A DNA stretch of 64,000 bases from Lathyrus oleraceus (Eukaryota > Streptophyta > Magnoliopsida > Fabales > Fabaceae), in contig NC_066581.1 in the NCBI RefSeq assembly GCF_024323335.1, positions 429,368,136-429,432,135 of the forward strand, given 5' to 3'. The position numbers and the translations under genes were made by a program. Of this stretch, positions 43,618-55,906 are shown in pieces; within the stretch, counting starts at the first letter, position 1; each line of letters begins with the position of its first letter. The notes beneath the pieces were generated by a model that had not been told where the DNA came from, ran no database searches, and was given only the letters and a program-made list of their open reading frames with translations.

Positions 43618-45015
43618 TGGAGCATTACGCAGAAAAAATCAATCATGCATCATATTGCAAGCACAAGCTAGTCTCAAGCCGTGGTTATCGTTTGAGAGGT
43701 GGTTTTACCAGAAGTAGAGGTGTTACTCCGAGGAGTTTGGCCTCATGATTTGATCAAAGGTATTTCCCCAGTAGTGCGATACTGGAGGAGTTTTTCCGTC
43801 GGGCAGAGATGGAAAGGTTACGCGATCAGCGCGATTCAAGCCGTGGTTACCGCTTGAAGGTTTGGTTTCATCAGATGGTGAAGATGGTACTCCGAGGAGT
43901 TCAACATCACGACGTCAGATCAGCAATGTTCCCCAGTAGTGCGATATTGGAGGAAATGTTTCCGTCGGACAGAGATGGAAATAATATCAGAAGACGTTAC
44001 GCGATCAGCGCGATTCCGGGGTTCAAATGGAGAAAAGGAGATGTTGAGGCATTTTCTAGAGATGGGGTTCAAATGAAGAAAGGGAAGTGTTGTGACATTT
44101 TCTGGAGATCGGGGTTCAATCAGAGAAGAGTATATGCTGAGGCATTTTCTGGGGTTCATATGGAGAGTGGAGTTGAAGATTACATCCGGGATGAGGTCCT
44201 CAGGATTATCTTCTGTTCATGTGTCACCTTAGACTTCGGCTGAGGCTAATGGAGGTCGTTATAGGTGTCTTCTGAGGAAGAGATACACATGCTACCTTCC
44301 TTTTGTGAAGGTATACCCTCTGACATGTCGCCCTCAGAGTGGTGTTTGGTGTTATTTCCGACGTTGCCAGCGGAATTATCACGAGATATTGGAGAACAGG
44401 GTCCAAATGGAGAAAGGGAAATATTGAGGCATTTTCTGGAGAACGGGGTTCAATCGGAGAAAGGGAAATGTTGAGGCATTTTCTGGAGATGGGGTTCAAA
44501 TGGAGAAAGGGAAATGTTGAGGCATTTTCTGGAGATGGGGTTCACATTGGCGATCGCAAGTTATCGTCAGGCGACTGGGGTTCAAACTGGAGAACGGGGT
44601 TCATTATTTTGGCAAACAGGAGAGCGGGGTTCAAATGCGGTGATTTGAGGATCATTTGCGCAGAGAAAATTTCGGGGTTCAAGAAAATGAAAAAGAGCAA
44701 AGCAGAAAAATTTCGGGGTTCAAGAACAAATAAAATAAAAAGAGATATAATCCCCAGCGGATGTGGCGTTCGGGCCATAGTTATCCCTGTGTTACCATTT
44801 ATTTTGGTATCCAGGTCGACATTTTTCGGTGATCAGGCCGACTTTCTCCGTACCAGACGGATTTTTCTTCAAGATTGTTTCTTTGCCGATTCTGGCAGGC
44901 ATTGCTAATTATTATCCCATCAGAGTGCAAATTGTTCGTCTGTTCTTGGTATTCAATCACTCTTCATCCTGATCATCTGAAAGCCGAGGCTGTTCATATC
45001 GACAGGTTCACAATG
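43618..45015 (+). other. Element B 3' UTR resumed
   Basis: Starts with TGGAG, the second copy of C's target duplication, and continues GCATTACGC exactly as in A at 11940. It is non-coding. Hairpins CCAGTA-GTGCGA-TACTGG (43768-43785) and CCAGTA-GTGCGA-TATTGG (43933-43950) are present. Confidence 0.8.
44020..44590 (+). repeat. Tandem repeat of about 46-47 bp in B 3' UTR
   Basis: Units holding GGGGTTCAAATGGAGAAAGG and then GAGGCATTTTCTGGAGA recur, for instance GAGAAAGGG at 44410, 44457 and 44503, with looser copies from 44020. Part of the motif is also in A at 13630-14040. Confidence 0.8.
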
Positions 45016-45032
45016 GATTGAATAGGGGCAGC
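45016..45032 (+). other. Polypurine tract of B
   Basis: GATTGAATAGGGGCAGC ends one base before the 3' LTR start at 45033. Confidence 0.8.
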
Positions 45033-48000
45033 TGTAACACCTCAAAATTTGCCCTCCTCTCTTGGGACTAGCTTAACATATTACATATCATTTTTTAGGT
45101 CATTAGGCATTGCATATTGCATATCATGTGGTTACATGGTGCAAGCCATTCTCCCAAGTCTTGATCAGAAGAAAGGAGGTCATGTGCAAGCTAGGGTTTC
45201 ATTGGACTAGTCATTAATCATCTGAGGATGTGGAGGTCCAAATTAGGGTTTTGTGGTTCTCAAAGGGGATTGGTCTTCATCTTGATTGAAATGATTCATC
45301 ATCATCATCATGGTTTGTCATCATCAAGTGTGGGAGCACATTCTTTGAGATTAGGGTTTTGACCACTGGTCAACCCTAATCAGGTGCATTGGGCCAATCA
45401 GGGCATGGCTAGGAGATGGGGTCTATGATGGATATGAGGATCATTTTATGATTATATGGAGCTTATTGGAGCTAGGGTTTCACCCTTGAGCCATTTCATC
45501 AGAAGATTGGGGCTCAGATTGATCAGTGCATTGCCAGATTCATCTATCAATTGAAAAAGTCAACTGTGGTCAACTGTGCTTGATTTAATGGATTTGGAGG
45601 TGGGAGAGAGTTGGATACACTTCATTCATGTTGGAACAAGTGTTATTTGACATGTCAAAGCTCAAGAATGGAGAAAATAAAGTCAGAACAAAAATTGCCA
45701 AAAATAGAAAGTGACTTGTAATGGAAGTTTCCAAAAGTGGAAAGTTTTGACCTTAAAATTACATGTCCAAGGAAGCTTCAAATGAAAATTTGTTCAACAT
45801 GAAAGTTGTAGATCTTGGTCTCACCTTTCCAAAAAGTCCAAGAACTTGAAATTCCCATGCATGGTTGGCAAGTTATGGTCCATTCAATTTCAAAAAAGAC
45901 CCATAATCAAAGGGGCATAACTTTCACATGGAGTGTCCAAATTGGATGATCTTTTTATGAGCAAACTCCATTTGACATGTACTTTCATGGTGCATAATCA
46001 AAATTCATCAAAAATGGTCAATGCAAAAGGTCAATTTTCAAGTGCACTAATTTAAATCCAAGGGCAAAATGGTCCAACTTGCAAAATAATTGGAATTTTG
46101 ACATGAGGGTTTTTGCAACACATTCCAGATGCAAATTGAAGCTTGTTCCAACTGTCATGAGTTGTCATATGGTGATATTTGGCAAGGTCATTTTGGAACT
46201 TTCATTAAAAGTGCAATTATGCTAATCCATTTCATTTTGGCTAATTGGTGATTAAGAGAGTGATTAAGGGATAGTATAAGATGTTAATCATAACAGAATT
46301 GCAAACCATAATCACATTTCTCAAGAGCTGTAACAAACTTTCACCAAAACCTCTCAAAAACTCTTCAATCTTCATCAAGCATTTTTCAACTTTTCTCCAT
46401 CAAATCTCAATCAATTTGCACGATTCTTGATGGATTCATCTTCTCCAAGCCTCAATCTCCAACTGTTTTGACAAATCAAAGCCGAAAACTCCAAGATCAA
46501 GGACTGTCATGCTTGTGCTCATCAATGGCATTTGGAGAGTTCTCGCATCTGGATCAACCTCGAGCTAAGATAACTTCTCCATTCACCTTCCTATACTTTG
46601 GATACACATCTGTTTCGGACAATTGGAGCAAGAAACCTCAAATTCGAGCACTGCCATCTCCAAGGTACCAAAACTCGAATCTCACCATTTCTTGAATTGT
46701 GATATGCTTTTGGTAGTTTATTCATCATAGCTCATCATGCTGTGCTTAGTTTTTAAAATGATTGAGTGTGGAGTGAGATATTTCGATTCAAAGTTTTGTT
46801 GTCATTTCTTTTTTCGCTCGATCTGTGAGATATAGTAGGAATTAAGAGAAATCATTAGCATATTCTTGATTTACATTGAGAGACGGTGAGAACGGTGTGC
46901 CATTTGTTGATTTTGGTTGAGGTTTGAGCCGAACCGTTGCTGGACATGGAGGCGCGAAGAACACGCGATGAAGATGGAAAATTCTGGGAAAAAGCTGTGT
47001 TTGATCCGTCCGATTCCTTGTTTTTTTTTGAATTTCTGTTTGCCGCCTGTTTGAGCCAACCAGAAGCTGCCACTGAATTAATGCCATGCGCTGTCGTTTT
47101 GATCCCTGGGCACGGCAATTACGAGATTGCCATTCAGGCCTTAATAAATCAATAATCCACTTAAATAATTATTCAATAATTAAAAAAACTTTAGAAAATC
47201 CAAACAAATCCATTTTTAATCCAAAATTAGTGAGACTTTTTTTGTTGGATTCATAATTTTGTCTAGAATTTTATAGGTATGATATCATAAGTTGTGCTTG
47301 GAGGATTTTTGGATTGGCCTATTGATTTTGTTCATGTGCTCATTTTTTGCATGTCTTGCCAAAACCATCATGAAATGCTCATACTTGTAAAGAAATGGAT
47401 GAAAATTTTTGTGCTTATTCTAGACATGTTGATGGTGATTTTCATGTAGAGTTTGTGATTTTTGAATACTTGGTGTTGGAGATATGATTTTTTGAATCTA
47501 GGTGTGACAATTTGTGTCACACCAAGCTAGGTCAACTTTCTGATTTTATTTGCATGGCCTAGGATTGTTGAATTGCTCCAAGTTTTTGCATGAATGATCA
47601 CTGATATGTCAAGATAACATGTGATTTTTGCTGGAATTATTGGTTGCATTTTCAAATTGATTGATAATTTTCTTCTCTGTGTGCTCATTTTGCAACATTG
47701 TGTGACACATGTTTGTATTTTGTTTGTGAAATTCTCATAGTGTATTGGATGAAGATGAAATTTGGTGTAAGCATTGTAGACACATTATAGGACATCATGG
47801 TTTTGATCCCATTCATTTCTTAGTTGTTGTCACTGTTTTATGAATTATGGAAGTTGATGCTTATGTGGATGCCTTGAATTGGTTTGTATAATTGTGTCTG
47901 GACTTCTTGGTTTTCATTGACCTACTTTCTTTTGTCCAATTGAGCTGAAAATTGACATGCTATACATTGAATGTGTCCTGTTTAGGTGTGAATTTTTGTG

Positions 48001-49869
48001 GAATTAATTGAATTGATTTGGTATGCATTTGAGTGAAATAGTTCTGTTTGGTCTTTGGAAGTTGCAAATTGCATGATTGATGTTAAATTGTGCATGGAAT
48101 GATAATGGTGATTGATATGAGCATGTGACCAATTGCATTTGCTTTTGATTTGTTTGAATATGATTTTGGATGAGTTGCACTTGCTGTTTAGAATTTTTAT
48201 CCCATTTGGACCCTAGGCTTGGCCTAGTGGTCTAGTTTCTCACATTTGGTTTGGATTTTCAGGTTAAAAGTGCAAAAGGCTTAAGGAGAGAAATGGAAAT
48301 TGAAAATTGAATTTGTTTGATGTTGTCCACTAACATGACTTTGTTTTGTAGGGATTGATGCTTGAGCTTGAGCTTATAGCTTGCACTTGTGTGCATTAAC
48401 TTGTGTTGTCTGTATAGATTAACATTTGTTGTTTATTGTTGGTTTGTCTGAGTACTGATGATACTTGATTGATTTCAGGTACATTTAGTCGCTTACAGTT
48501 CTTTAAGAACTTGCTTGCTGCTGCTTGGTTTTTTAACCAATTGAGGTAGGACTTCTATTCTTCATGTAGTCTGGAAGACCTGGCCTGTTACTTGGCCAGG
48601 CAACTGTCTGAAGTCCTCCTTAAGAGGCGATGTTTGTGGTTGTTTACATTTGTGCCCAAGCAGGTAAAGACCTCTATGAGGCAATTGGCGGATCATAGGG
48701 ATATGCAATCTATCCCCCGCTATTCTGTTGAGTCGTCCCTCTGCTCACACGGCTGTGTGTTGATGCATTGGGACACAAACCCAAGATCTTGTGCTGTTGC
48801 ACAATCGAGTCAGAGTCTTGAGCGTAGAAGGGTCCCTCCATTCTGGACCCACGCTCCTTTGTCTGAAGCTCTCCTTGGTCAGGGATAAGAGCTGTGAAGT
48901 CTAATCTTCACTCACCTTTCATCTGCTTCACCTTAGCCCCGCAATGGCAAGGTTAAGAGCGAATACTACCCATGTACAGATGACTTGCTTCGGCAGTCAA
49001 ACCCATTGTTTGAGCCTCACTTGACTGGTTATAGTGTGTGCTATGTGAATATTTGCTTGAAATGCTTGTTTTGATCTGTTGATGCTTGCATGCTTGTTTT
49101 CCTGGATAGGATTAGCTTGCAGTTGTGCAAGTAGGTAGAAACCACAACATAGGGCAATGATGCATGACAACACTAGGCTCGAGTACAGCTCCCTGGTAGT
49201 GTGTCTCCCCTTGGTTTCTGGCTAGATTTTCTTTCCCTTTCAGGGGAACTACATCGCCCTGATCCTCGTTCCAGACGAGGTATGTAGGCAGGAGACCGTG
49301 CGAGGTCTCTCCGGGCACTTTTTTTCTTTTTTGCGTGTGTTTGCTTGTTATCTTCTTGTGTGTCAGGATATGGACGTAAGCCCAGCGATTGGCTGTACGT
49401 ATCCTGATTGTGTTTGTTTGGTTCGGAAGCCGATGTAAGTCCAGCGATTGGCATTCGGGTTCCAGGTTTGCCTGTGGGTGTGTGTGTCTTGTTTGGCGTG
49501 CGTGAGCCGAACTACGGCAGCTCTGATTCTCGTTCCAGACGAGATACGTAGGCATAGGATGCGATGTCCTATCGAGCTCTCTTCCTCTTAACCCCACTTG
49601 TGTTGTCTTCGGTGTGTGTGTGTGTGATGTTTTAGCAACCTTTTCTTTTCTTAGAGCGTGGATCCCGTCGAGTACGACGGACGTGAGGGGTGCTAATACC
49701 TTCCCCTTGCGTAACCGACTCCCTTACCCTTTCTCTTTGGTCGCGAGACCATGCTTTTTCCAGGTTTCTCTGAGCGTTTCCTTTCCCTATCTTGGGATAA
49801 ATAACGCGCAGTGGCGGCTCTGTGTTGTGTTTTGTTTTAGCCCGCCGGTTGTTTTTCGCGGATGCGACA
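45033..49869 (+). repeat. 3' LTR of element B
   Basis: It is 4,837 bp, the same length as the 5' LTR, and collinear with it. Pseudoknot modules lie at 49249-49316 and 49512-49578. It is followed by GTTCA, the target duplication of B. Confidence 0.95.
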
Positions 49870-50965
49870 GTTCATAGTGGATTAAGTAGGGATGGCATGC
49901 TCATGACTTATTACCCCCAGCATATGTCGTTGGCCCGCGTGCCGCCTCATTTGTCATTTTCCCTATTTTCTGCCGATGCTGACAAGCATGAAGAGTTTTT
50001 CCGATGTTCAGATCGAAGAAGTTTCCGACTTTCAGGTTGAAGCACTTGTGGCACTCAGGCCAGTTTTTTCGATGTTCAGATCGAAGAAGTTTCCGACGTT
50101 CAGGTTGAAGCACTTGTGGCACTCAGGCCAGTTTTTCCGATGTTCAGATTGAAGAAGTTTCCGACGTTCAGGTTGAAGCACTTGTGGCACTCAGGCCAGT
50201 TTTTCCGATGTTCAGATCGAAGAAGTTTCCGACATTCAGGTTGAAGCACTTGTGGCACTCAGGCCAGTTTTTCCGATGTTCAGATCGAAGAAGTTTCCGA
50301 CGTTCAGGTTGAAGCACTTGTGGCACTCAGGCCAGTTTTTCCGATGTTCAGATCGAAGAAGTTTCCGACTTTCAGGTTGAAGCACTTATGGCACTCAGGC
50401 CTGTTTTTCCGATGTTCAGATCGAAGAAGTTTCCGACGTTCAGGTTGAAGCACTTGTGGCACTCAGGCCAGTTTTTCCGATGTTCAGATCGAAGAAGTTT
50501 CTGACTTTCAGGTTGAAGCACTTGTGGCACTCAGGCCAGTTTTCCGATGTTCAGATCGAAGAAGTTTCCGACGTTCAGGTTGAAGTACTTGTGGCACTCA
50601 GGCCAAGTTTCTGATATTCAGGTCGGCGCGAAGGGGGCATTCAGGCCAGGTTTCAGGTATTCAGACTGGAGTGGTATTCAGGCCAGGTTTCAGTATTCAG
50701 ACTGATGAGCGGCATTCAGGCCATGGTTATTCCGGTGTTACCGTTTATTTTGGTATCCAGGTCAACATTCTTTTTCGGTATTCAGGCCGACTCTCACCGT
50801 ACCAGGCGGATTCTTCTTTTAAGATCGCTTCTTTGCCGATTCTGACAGGTATTGTTAATTATTTCCCAACGGAGCGTAAATTGTTCGTCTGTTCTTGGTA
50901 TTCAACCACTCTTCACCCTGATCATCTGAAAGCCGAGGCTATTCATATCGACAGGTTCACAGTGG
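49870..50965 (+). other. Element A 3' UTR resumed
   Basis: Begins with the second GTTCA and runs to A's polypurine tract. It holds the 68-bp array and then a 330-bp stretch collinear with the end of B's 3' UTR (44750-45015). No gene is seen. Confidence 0.8.
50003..50612 (+). repeat. Tandem repeat, 9 copies of 68 bp in A 3' UTR
   Basis: GATGTTCAG recurs at 50003, 50071, 50139, 50207, 50275, 50343, 50411, 50479 and 50546. Seven steps are exactly 68 bp and the last is 67. The copies differ by only a few bases (CGACTT or CGACGT; AGATCG or AGATTG). There are no unique spacers, so it is not a CRISPR array. Confidence 0.95.
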
Positions 50966-50981
50966 ATTGAATAGGGGCAGC
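50966..50981 (+). other. Polypurine tract of A
   Basis: ATTGAATAGGGGCAGC ends one base before the 3' LTR at 50982. Confidence 0.8.
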
Positions 50982-53900
50982 TGTAACACCTCAAAATTTG
51001 CCCTCCTCTTCTTGGGACTAGTTTAGCATTTTGCATTTCATGTTTTAGGACATTAGGAATTTGCATATTGCATATCATGTGGAAATAATGAAGTCATCCT
51101 CCAAAGTCTTTTCAGAGATGGAGAAGTGGTGTGATTCAAGCCTAAGGGTTTTCTATGGATTGGTGATCAACCATCTGAGGGCTTACGCTTCAATTAGGGT
51201 TTTCTTGGTCCTTCAAAAGGCTGAGTGTTATCTTGTTGGAAAGGGTATATTACCATCATCATGGTTATGTCATTCTCAAGGGGTTCATTGTTCATGATCA
51301 GTTTCCTTTGGATTAGGGTTTTGACCTCTGGTCAACCCTAATCAATGACATTCTTTCAACCAGGGATTTTCAAGGAGAAGAGGTATTCTATTGAGATGGA
51401 GATCACATGGTTATGTGGAGAAGCTTATATGAGTGAGGGTTCCATTTCTGAGCCAATTCCTCAAGTGGTTGAGGCTCAAGCTGATCAGAGCATGTCAAGG
51501 TCATCTGAGGACCTATACAGTCGACTGTGTAAGAGCTGAGGGCTAGGAGGAGGAGAAATGAGTTTCAACATCTCATTCATGTTCAAAAGAGGTTCATTTG
51601 TCATTATAAACATCTACCTTGAAGATTTTGAAGTCAGATCAAAAGTTTCCCAAAATGGAAAGTGACCTATAATTGAAAGTTTCCAAAAATGGAAAGTTTT
51701 TGGACCACATTCAACTTGACTTTCCAACATAAAATAAGCTTCAAATGAAATTTTTTCCAACATGAAAGTTGAAGATCTTTCTCTCCCACTTCCAAAAAGT
51801 CCAAGATCATGAGCATCTGATGAATGGTTGAGGAGTTATGATCAAATGATTGCCAAGGGTGCATGGAACTTCAAAATGCCATAACTTTTGTTTCAAAACT
51901 CCAAATGAAGTCACTCTTTTTGCATATTGCTTCTCATGACCTATATTTTCCAAATCCAACATTGCATTGCATGAAATTTACTCATATGATCATTTGGCCA
52001 TGCATGAACATTTTGGAGGGAAGATGCCTAATTTAAATTTGGTGAATCACATGGGTAAATTTCCACTTCCATTGAGTTTATGAGAGGATTTTAAGTGGCT
52101 TTGGATATTTGCATGAGAAAATTCACGTGGTGCATGGCCATACAAGTCCATTATTCATTTTTGGCAAGGCATTTCAATTTTCACTAATCTTAATTAACCA
52201 AGTTCAGTTGTGATTAGCATGGTGATTAGTGGACCATATAAAAGACAAATCCTAACAGAATTGCTCATAATCACATTTTCTAGATCTAGAATTTGCTTTT
52301 CCCTCCAAAATTATCTCTCATTGGATTTCAAAAATTCTCTACACAAACACAAATTTTCTTCATAGATCCATCATCCTCATGGAATTTGGAGCATGAATCA
52401 GTCATAATTCGTGGAAATTGAGCAAGATTTGGAGCTGTTCAAGCACATCAACACTTCAATGGAGGTTTGAAATTCAGCAAGATCCAGGGTGTGGCAAGCA
52501 TCCATTCGTGCATTAAGCTTCCTAGCAAGAGTAGAGGAGAAGATTTGGACACTTTTGAGGCCTTGAATCAAAGGAATCAACACACTGTTCTTCAAGAGGT
52601 TAGAAATTCGAATCTCTTAATTCTTCAAATCATTGCCATGTTTAGGTAGATCTCATCATGCTGAGAATTCTGATGGTTATAGAATTGAATTTGGTTGAGA
52701 TTTGGTTGAGATATGTTAGTTTTAAGTTTTGAACATGAAAGATGTTTTCACTCGATCCATGGAATATATGATGTTTTAGGCTTAGCTAACGTGATATCCT
52801 TGTTCTACGCGTCAAGATCTTTCCATTGATGTGCTTGGTTGTAAATTCTGCAAAAAAAATTATGAATGCTACTGTTGCGCCACCGTCTCAACGAGGAAGA
52901 CGGTGGAAACCACCGCCATGAATAGTACTGGCCGCCGTCTGGTATGAACTTAGGGCAAGGCCTTAAACGGTGTCGTTTTGCTTCCAACGTGTTTGCAACC
53001 TTGTACAAGGTTCGATTCCAGGCGAAGGATTTTTGGGATTTATTTGTTTTAGCGCTTGTTTTTGGCCATACTCAGTTCGATTCCTCCATGATGCATTTCC
53101 ATATTATTTTCATATTATTCCCATGTTACATTTCATGTTTATTTCAAATATTTTCCTTAACTTCTAAAATTCATAACAAATGGAAAATTAATCCAAATCA
53201 CTTCCAATTTTTTGCTACATGTTCATTTGGATGTCTTTTACTTTTTAATGTGGTTTTCCTGAATTTTGCATTTCTGGATTTTTGGTTGTGATTGATTATT
53301 TGAACATGTATGCAAATGTGACATGTTGTACCAATTCTTTTGTGAAATGCTCATACATTGTCCAATTGCCATGAAATTTGATATGCTGATTCCTAACATG
53401 TTGATTGATTTTTGAGGCTTGGTTTGGAATTTTTAGCATTTTCCATTTCTGTTTGGGACACATGAATGTAAGGTGTGACAATGTGTGTCACACATTTTGA
53501 TGTTGATCTTGTTCATTTTCATTTCTATGCCATTTGACATCTTCTGATTCTAATTTTTGGCATGAGGCTTGTGTTTAACATGTTGCATGCACATAAAAGT
53601 TTCCATGGTTATTTGATTCATTTCTGTTTTAATATGGAATTTCTACTCTTAATGTCCAATTGTGAACACCATTGTGTGCCTTTGCCTTAGCATGACCATT
53701 AGATGGATTTGCCTTAGGATTTGGATTTGATCCTTTTTAGGACATGTTCTCCCTTGAATAAATGTGCTTCATGTTGAATATCACCTTCTGTTTTGACTTT
53801 TTGCTATGCCTTTGACCCTAGTCTTGGTACTAGTGGTTTGTACTCACCTTTTGAGCTTTGCATTTCAGGTTCAAGCTTCTAGTCCTAATGGTTGATGTTG

Positions 53901-55906
53901 ATCTCATGGCTTGAGATGCAAATTTGGTTTGTCCACTAACCTTTGTTGTGTTGTAGGTCCCTTGGTGATGAACTCACTTGAGTTGATTGACTTGCATTGT
54001 GCATATTGGTTGTAACACTGTTGACTATTTGTTGGATTTGTCTGAATGTGAACATTGACTTGTTTGACTTTCTTACAGGTACTTTAGTCGCTTTAGCTCA
54101 TTGCTTGAGTTTCTTTGCTTGTGTTTGGCATACCACCTAGGTAATCATTCTCTAACTCCATGTAGTCTGGAAGCCCTGTCGTTTCTTTTGGCAGGCGTTT
54201 GGCTGAAGTCCTCCTTAAGAGGCAATGTCTGTGATTGTTTACTTTTGTGCCATGTACTTCAAGTCCTCCTAAGTGAAGAGGCAATTGGTAGATAGAAGGG
54301 ATTAACAATCAATCCCCTGCTAATCGTTTGAGTCGTTCATTATGCTCGCACTACGTGATGATGCTCTTGGACACGTCCCCCAGATCTTGTATAAAGTCAG
54401 TCAAGTGGAATAGGGTCCCTCATTATGGACCCCCACGTTTTCATTGATTCAAGCTCACCCAGGCCCGGGTTAAGAGCTATGAGGTCCAACCCTCATTACC
54501 TTTCATCTGCTCACCCTGACGGTCAATGTCAGTGGTTAAGAGCTTCATCATACCTTTCCAGTGTTGGCTTGTTTGTCGAGGTTGATATGACCCCTTGACT
54601 AAAGCCCAACCTTGTATGAGCCGTTTGTGTGCATATAGAGTGTGATGATTGCTTTTGATGTTTATCTGCTTTTGCTTCTCATCTCCTTTCTGTAGGAGTC
54701 GTATGATCAACTTTCGAGGAAGTTGACCGTACGTAGAGACATACTTGAGTTGACTCACTGCCTGTGTGAGTCAAACTCTTGTTAGAGACTTCAACATAGG
54801 GATCGTTTGCATGACAACTTCTAGGCTCGAGTCGTAGTCTCCCTTTTAGTTGTTATCTCCCTAGTCTCTGGTTAGGAGAAAGTTTTTCCCTGTTAAGGGG
54901 AACTACGTCACCCTGATCCTCATTCCAGATGAGGTACGCAGGCAGGAGATCGTGCGAGATCTCTCCGGGCAACCTTTTTCTTTTTTGAGTGTGTTTTGCT
55001 TGACAACTATTAGGTCCGAGTTCCCGACTCCCTTTTAGTCTGTGTGTTTAACCTTTATTTCTTTTGACGTCTCAGCATCTTCTTGGTGTTTGTGTGACAG
55101 CTATTAGGCTCGAGTTCCAGACTCCCTTTTAGTTTGTCAGTTGGAGAACCTTTGGTGTTCGCTGGTTAGCGATTGTTTATTTGTTTGGAGTCGGATGTAA
55201 GCCCATTGATTGGCATTCAGTTTTCTTGTGCTGTTTGTGTGGAGTTGGATGTAAGCCCATCGATTGGCATTCCGTTTCCTTGTTTGTTTTGTGGAGTCGG
55301 ATATAAGCCCAGCTATTGGCATTCCGTTTCCTTGTTTGTTTTGTGGAGTCGGATATAAGCCCAACTATTGGCATTCCGTTTCCTTGTTGATTTTCTTTTG
55401 ACGTCTCAGCGTCTTTGTGTTGTGTTTTGTTTCGGCGTGCGTTAGCCGAACTACGGTAGCTCTGATTCTTATTCCATATGAGATACGTAGGCATAGGATG
55501 CGATATCCTAGCGAGCCCGTTTCCCACTTCCCCGAACTACGTCGACTCTGATGTTTGTTTCTGACAAACTACGTAGGCCTAGGATGCGATATCCTGCCGA
55601 GTCCGCTTCCTCCGTTTTCTTCCACCTGTTTGTTATTCCATTGTGTGTGCATTCTTTGAGCAGTTATTCAGCAACCTTATTCTATTCTTTTGGAGCGTGG
55701 ATCTCGTCGAGTACGGCGGACGTGAGGGGTGCTAATACCTTCCCTTTGCGTAACCGACTCCCGTACCTTGCAATCTCTGGTCGTAAGACCATTCCTTTCC
55801 CTTTTTCAGGTTTACTTCGAGCGTTTCCTTTCCCTCCTTTGGGATAAATAACACACGGTGGAGGTTTGTGTGTTTTTTCCCGCCGGTTGTTTTTCGCGTT
55901 GCGACA
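50982..55906 (+). repeat. 3' LTR of element A
   Basis: Collinear with 672-5594 with scattered substitutions and a few indels. The TATAAAA box is at 52237. Pseudoknot modules are at 54903-54970 (two pairs lost), 55451-55516 (first hairpin damaged) and 55537-55603. GGGAG follows at 55907-55911. Confidence 0.95.

Larger units (their letters stand above)
14179..49869 (+). mobile_element. Element B: Tat/Ogre-type retrotransposon nested in A
   Basis: The LTRs are 14179-19015 and 45033-49869, 4,837 bp each, with GTTCA at 14174-14178 and 49870-49874. The primer-binding site matches A's and the polypurine tract is present. B belongs to the same family as A: the LTR starts, leader, mini-gag, integrase tail and 3' UTR can be followed side by side. 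Without element C it is about 17.3 kb. Pol is even more decayed than in A. By eye I counted about 40 differences between its LTRs, fewer than in A. Confidence 0.95.
672..55906 (+). mobile_element. Element A: Tat/Ogre-type Ty3/gypsy retrotransposon, outermost of the nest
   Basis: A is a complete LTR-to-LTR copy. The LTRs are 672-5594 and 50982-55906 (4,923 and 4,925 bp), begin TGTAACACC and end GCGACA. The 5-bp duplication GGGAG is at 667-671 and 55907-55911. The primer-binding site and polypurine tract are present. Its interior is interrupted by a copia solo LTR and by element B; without them A is about 18.2 kb. It has a mini-gag with two stops, a partial RT, RNase H pieces and the integrase tail. 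The protease, most of the RT fingers/palm and the integrase core are gone, so it cannot move by itself. In the first 2 kb I counted roughly 40 differences between its LTRs, so it is the oldest of A, B and C. Confidence 0.95.

Noticed and set aside
50003..50612. CRISPR-like regular array
   Set aside because: The 68-bp units are contiguous with no unique spacers, and the sequence is a plant retrotransposon 3' UTR.
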